A DNA stretch of 64,000 nt from assembly GCA_019633425.1 (NCBI GenBank), contig WSUB01000056.1, positions 1-64,000 on the forward strand, given 5' to 3'. Positions 59,511-64,000 of the stretch are shown here, piece after piece. The notes beneath the pieces are model-generated. The model was not told the DNA's origin. It saw only the letters and a list, made by a program, of their open reading frames with translations, and made no database searches. This DNA is from Tulasnella sp. 424 (Eukaryota; Basidiomycota; Agaricomycetes; Cantharellales; Tulasnellaceae). Each line of letters begins with the position of its first letter. The first letter of the stretch is position 1. The position numbers and the translations under genes are program-made.

Positions 59511-61642
59511 ATGGCACATACAAGCCCGACGGTGGAGCTCGTGTGGACTGTCCTCTCGGTTACGGTGTGTCAATTCCCGGACGTTGTTCTCCCCCTCCAC
59601 GCCAGGTGGCACTCATCAGCGACGCGTCCCTCTTAGCTGCTTGTCTACCTCCTCACACATCTGTGGAACTTTGACCGGTTCAGATGTATTAGGTCAGTCG
59701 TCATATCCCCCGACGCGTGTTGTTATTCGGAATGTGGCGTGGAGCTGAAACGCGACTCGCATCACACAGAATATGGGAGGGTAACAGCGGGGCCTTCAAA
59801 AAAGTCATGACATTTTCATACCTATTCGCAGTACCGCTGATATTAACGAGAAGGTAATTCGTTTATGGGCATCTCACCACACGAACGCACGGAACTGACC
59901 GAGTGCCTACGAACCAAATATATCTAGTCTGATCATGGCGGTGCTAAAGTACAAAGGTAGATTGCATGACGTAGTATCTATTCCTGAGCAAAGGCTTATT
60001 GGGCTCTCGTATCGCGTTGCGTCTAGCTGGATACTCGTTCATTCCAGGACACGGCAGTGAGTCTCCCCCTCTTCCCACTTCCGCCCCCTCGTGTGCTCAC
60101 ACAATACTTTCGTATCTCTCAATAGTCATCCCTACACCATGGGTGCTCTGGTCGGCAGCCGACCAACGATGGATTTTCCCTGCTCAGCTTTGCTTCGCTC
60201 TCGCGTGGGGGCTCGAATGGTGATTGTAGCCGTTCATTGAGCCCAAAGACACTGGACTGACGTCGACTGGATGGTGATGAATATAGGGTGTCTCATCTCG
60301 AAGAGTTGTGCTTTTGGATGTTCCTTACGGTATGCGGGCATTGAGTTGTGGGCCCGCGAGCGCCGTTTCGCTCACACTCGCTTATCGCGTTGCAGAGAAT
60401 CTCCAAAGTACACATGAGCTGGTTCGGCTCTATTCACTTCTGGGTCTGGACTATTGGCTCTGTTTGCGGTATTGTGATCATGCCTTGCGTCGCAATCTTC
60501 ACTCGCTCCGATCCTTTGAAGGTCCGTCGTCGCCGTTTCGATTCACCGTCTAAATTGAAATAAATACTGACGAACGCGATCCTCCCTCTAGTCTGAAGCC
60601 TGGATCGTTCTTGTTGGCGGTACTGGCTCGACACTCATCACCGTGGTATTCTTCAAAGTCCTGTGGATCTTCCCCGGATTCCTCGACAAGATCGTAAGCC
60701 TCATCGGTGCATCCTATTTCGCTTTCCCCCAGCGCTGATGGACATGAATTTCTGTAACCTGTTATTCCAGAGAACCGAGGGTGCAGGACAAGAGGTCGTC
60801 ACCCGTCTCGTAACCTTCCATAAGCTTAACGTACGTCTGGACCGCACCCTCCGTCCACTTGTCCCCCCGCTAAAGCGTTACGTCTCTATCGCTCCACCGC
60901 CTGCAGATGATTCGTATCGCCTTCCGTCTCCTCTTCACTCTACCCCTCATGACCTTGGGTATCGACGGTATCCGTCCCCACAACCCGGTCAACGAATCCG
61001 CCTTCTGGGTCGATCTCCTCGCCGTTTCCGGTGGAATCGGTTGCATCGTCAGCTCGATCTTGACGCTCATCATCTTCTTCCCTCGATCCATGTCGAAGGA
61101 AGCCGGATACGATTCACGCGCGAGGAGTTCCGGGATGACCGCCAGCGCCGCGAGGAAGTTGGAGGCCGACAAGAGCTTCTTCAGCCCGGCCGTTGAACCG
61201 GCTAATCCGTTTGCGACCTACCCGGGCAACGGAGAAGATATAAACGGACCGAAGAGTCATATCCGGACGATCGAGTACAAGAATTCGACTTGGGAGATAG
61301 AAGAAAGTAAGCTTGCGACACCCTACTCGAAGTTGTATTGAATTTAATTGCTGACTAGTACTCGACGGGTATTTCGTTACGCACTCAGCACCATCTACTT
61401 CAGGACCAGCGGAACCTGTACGATTACCTCTGCAGTTCCAATACCCACCACAGAACAAAAAGCCGAACAAGAAGAAGCGATCGTCAATGATTCATCCTCT
61501 AGTTCTCAACTACAGAAGTCCAATAGGTGCGTTCGGGCATTTCTCTGGGGTTTTCTCGACCGTGATGCTAATCTGGGCCTAATTCACTTCGTCAGATGTC
61601 ATGGACGAACACGAACGATACGGCAGCCCTCGATACATTTGA
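59511..61642 (+). CDS. polytopic membrane protein, unknown (about seven spans)
   Basis: I do not recognise the family. Twelve or more short exons join into one frame. Membrane segments seen: VELVWTVLSVTLLVYLLTHLW, KKVMTFSYLFAVPLILTRSLIMAV, WIFPAQLCFALAWGLEWVSHLEELCFW, FGSIHFWVWTIGSVCGIVIMPCVAIF, AWIVLVGGTGSTLITVVFFKVLWIF, MIRIAFRLLFTLPLMTLGIDGI and FWVDLLAVSGGIGCIVSSILTLIIFF. The topology resembles a seven-span receptor-like protein, but no GPCR motif is evident. The C-terminal ~150 residues are hydrophilic, Pro/Lys-rich (PPQNKKPNKKKRSS) and end HERYGSPRYI; stop at 61640-61642. The loop after the second span (KYKGLLGSRIALRLAGYSFIPGHG) is read through a splice site that could be chosen otherwise. 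Confidence 0.7.
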
Positions 61643-62670
61643 GGTCTGCGATCTCCCCCCATCAGTTTCGGTGATAACGTCCCCCATCTTTTTATGTATT
61701 CTGTACTATCTTATTTTGTTCTGTGCTCTTTTTGTACGCTACTCCTCCCCCTGTCGCTCCCTTGTTACCCCCTCGAGTTCCGGATCTATTGGATAGGTCG
61801 AAATACTGTCGATTGTGTTGTTCTCTTGTTACCCTTGTGGGATTTTTGACGTGGGTGATATAATGAACATACTTGCTGAAACGGGTCAGATCCGCGTTGC
61901 GCTAGCGCAAATGACTTCTAGTGCTCATCAGAAGAGTGAATATGGGAGCTGAGTCAAAGGCCTTAAGTGAACGAGTTTCGGGGTGGTGCAAACCGAAGTG
62001 CAAGCGTCTCGGCTGAGACGGCCGCTAAACGCGAACCCTTCGCCCACTCACGGGATAGGCAGAGAATTTAGATTGTATATTTTAAGAAATCTCACCGAGC
62101 ACCCCACCCTTTATCGCCGGAACGGCGACGTTGCGAGCGAATTTGGGGGGCGGGCCAAAGGCCTCAAGTGAACAGGGTCGGGTCGATGAGACACGGGAGC
62201 TATCCGCATTATAGTAAAGACTTCGAAGGTAAACGGTATAAATTATTTCTACAGTAGGTTGGTACGAAATCAAGCAAGTTCTAGGGTTGAGCGTCCAGAG
62301 GTCGGCGGATCATCGTTGCAATGCCATGACGCTGAGTCACCAGCTTGCTTTCCAAGCAAAGAAATACAAGGATATAAGCTCACAAGCCAACGCTTTACAC
62401 GTGCTGCTTTTTTTCTTCTTGTTGCTTTGCTGTGGGTTGTGCTGGGTGAGGTTGTTGGTCCGACGGGTGTGAGGTGCGCCCGGTTTGCTTTGTGTCTTGT
62501 TAGACGGAGATAGCCGGAAAGGCCTCCACCGTGCAACCACGCTTCCCGAGGTCCCCCCACCCGACGGCGAGCACGAGCGACCCGGCATCAGAGACTCCCC
62601 ACGTCTACGACACACACATACAGTCCCTCTCTTAACCATATCCTGCCACTAAAGGCAGCTTAATCGTACC
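61643..62670. other. 1 kb intergenic region, no supported gene
   Basis: 3' flank of the membrane protein gene and promoter of SPT7. T-rich stretch 62400-62450. Short overlapping open frames on both strands show no family features. Confidence 0.55.
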
Positions 62671-64000
62671 ATGAAGGTATGTAGAATGTATCCGACGCTC
62701 GCATTCTCATTTGGACTGACGTTTTCGACCTTTCTCCTTTTGCACCACCCTAACAAAAGCACTTGCTCAAGGCGCTCGAAGGCCGTCTTAACTTGCAGGC
62801 GTCGGGCACGGAGCTGAATCAGCTCCTAACGGACATAAGAGATAGCAAGGTAGAGCAACAAATCCACTTTCATCAGTCCAAACTACTTTGCGTGGCTCAC
62901 GTGATGTTTTCTCCACCCCTCACACCCTCACTTCTCGACATCCGCTTGGGTTCTCCCCCTCGAACGACTTGGGTACGGATAGGATTCGAGACACTCGGAG
63001 AACTTTAATGACACTCTGGAAAAAGTCTTGGAAGAATTGAGGTCAACGGTCAGTTCCAGCCAGCGGTGCTCCTTCGGTCCCTTACTTGGACATGCAACTT
63101 AACAACTTTTGCCTTTTATCGACTGGATTTGCAGGAGCATGCCGAGCCTTTCTTGAAACGAGTTAACAAGGCCATCGCTCCTGACTACTATGATGGTTCG
63201 TACACTTTGCGAGAGTCATCGGAGTCGATGCGTTGCTAACAAGTCTCATGTTCCATCGTCCCCTTCCATCAGTTATCAAACACCCTATGGACCTTGGTTC
63301 GATGACCAAAAACGTCAAGTCAGGCAAATATAAAAACAAGGCAGACTTTGCATCAGACCTCAACTTGATCTGGGACAACTGCCTGACCTACAACTCCCGA
63401 CCCGTTCGTCCTTATTCCCAGACAGTTTCGTAGTTATTGTCCCATCTAAACATTCGTTTCACACAGGATCATCCTATCCGCCGTCAAGCCCTCTACATGC
63501 GGAAGAAAGCCGACCATATCCTTCAGCGAATCACAGACAAGAACGAAAGGCCGCAGTCCGTGAATGTTCGACATTACAAGCCGCCACCAGCGCAGCACTA
63601 TTCAAAATCCAGGACAATCGAAAGCAGTGATGAGGAAGATGCTGGAACCCCCCTCGCGAACGGGAGGACTGGTCATCAGCCGAATGGAGTGATGGTGAAT
63701 GGCACCCATGGGAAACAAGTGAACGGGATCACATCCGCTCCCGGAATGGTGAACGGTACTACTGCTTCAGGTGAGAATTCTAACATTCTGCTTTGAGAGA
63801 GGATGCTGATCGCTGCTCTTTTAAAGACGTCAAAAAGTCGACAGTGGTAAGTCTTTCCACCTTCTTGCCAGCGAATACTTGTTTATTCCTTTTCCTTAAC
63901 AGCTCGGTAAACGGCGCTTCTTTCGACCAGACGATACCCCTTTCCTCGATCGACCTGCGCTGATCCGAACGCCCGAGTCCATGGCAGCGTTCCGCGATGT
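62671..64000 (+). CDS. SPT7: SPT7-like SAGA subunit with bromodomain (3' part beyond window)
   Basis: Subunit of the SAGA histone acetyltransferase coactivator, in the nucleus. Exon 1 codes only Met-Lys (62671-62676), then [27 protein letters not shown]. The bromodomain spans about 63040-63540: [57 protein letters not shown] with the acetyl-lysine-binding Asn (YNS), then [18 protein letters not shown], which marks Spt7 rather than other bromodomain proteins. A Ser/Gly/Asn-rich stretch ([20 protein letters not shown]) follows, then [28 protein letters not shown] at the window edge. At least eight exons are seen. The gene continues past position 64000, so the histone-fold end is missing. Confidence 0.88.

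Noticed and set aside
1..64000. CRISPR arrays, operons, ribosome binding sites, rRNA
   Set aside because: None seen; the intron-rich eukaryotic gene structure makes bacterial features irrelevant.

Overview
The window looks like a piece of the nuclear genome of a filamentous, wood- or litter-decaying basidiomycete (Agaricomycetes). Genes are densely packed and broken by many 45-80 nt GT-AG introns. The content includes a secreted GH7 cellobiohydrolase with a CBM1 cellulose-binding module, RTA1-type and DUF4436 membrane proteins, and a BED-finger hAT transposase. All gene models below were built by reading splice junctions by eye against known family motifs. No search or RNA data was available.

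Layout. (1) 1-10.4 kb is an accessory-looking region: a hAT transposase gene running off the left edge, a doubtful small membrane ORF, a GGTTCGG-type inverted repeat, and two diverged paralogues of a very intron-rich caspase-like (C14) gene at 4.5-6.2 and 8.3-10.0 kb. (2) 10.5-29.3 kb is a conserved housekeeping block: RER1 (Golgi-to-ER retrieval, with 10-nt and 6-nt micro-exons and a GC-AG intron), an Asteroid/ASTE1-like XPG nuclease, a PTR2/POT peptide transporter, a Drs2-type P4-ATPase flippase and an NTO1/BRPF-type chromatin reader. (3) 31.7-33.5 kb holds the GH7-CBM1 cellobiohydrolase behind a long, gene-free promoter region. (4) 33.7-42.5 kb is a nearly abutting tandem duplication of a ~4.4 kb unit. 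Each unit holds a divergent pair, DUF4436 (minus) and RTA1 (plus), around a ~0.9 kb shared promoter. In unit A the DUF4436 copy is broken by several lesions; in unit B both genes are open. (5) 42.7-64 kb is another conserved block: an unknown ~220 aa protein, a 7 kb PH/RhoGAP signalling protein, a penta-EF-hand protein, a twin-ATPase soluble ABC protein, a small ankyrin protein, an unknown polytopic membrane protein and the 5' part of SPT7 (SAGA bromodomain subunit), which runs off the right edge.

How the parts relate. The housekeeping genes cover membrane traffic (RER1, Drs2, penta-EF-hand), histone acetylation complexes (NTO1 in NuA3, SPT7 in SAGA), nutrient use (cellulase, peptide transporter) and Rho signalling. 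The most unusual items are the caspase-like pair, whose catalytic His and Cys lie in 24- and 25-nt exons, and the duplicated RTA1/DUF4436 divergent cassette with one decaying half.
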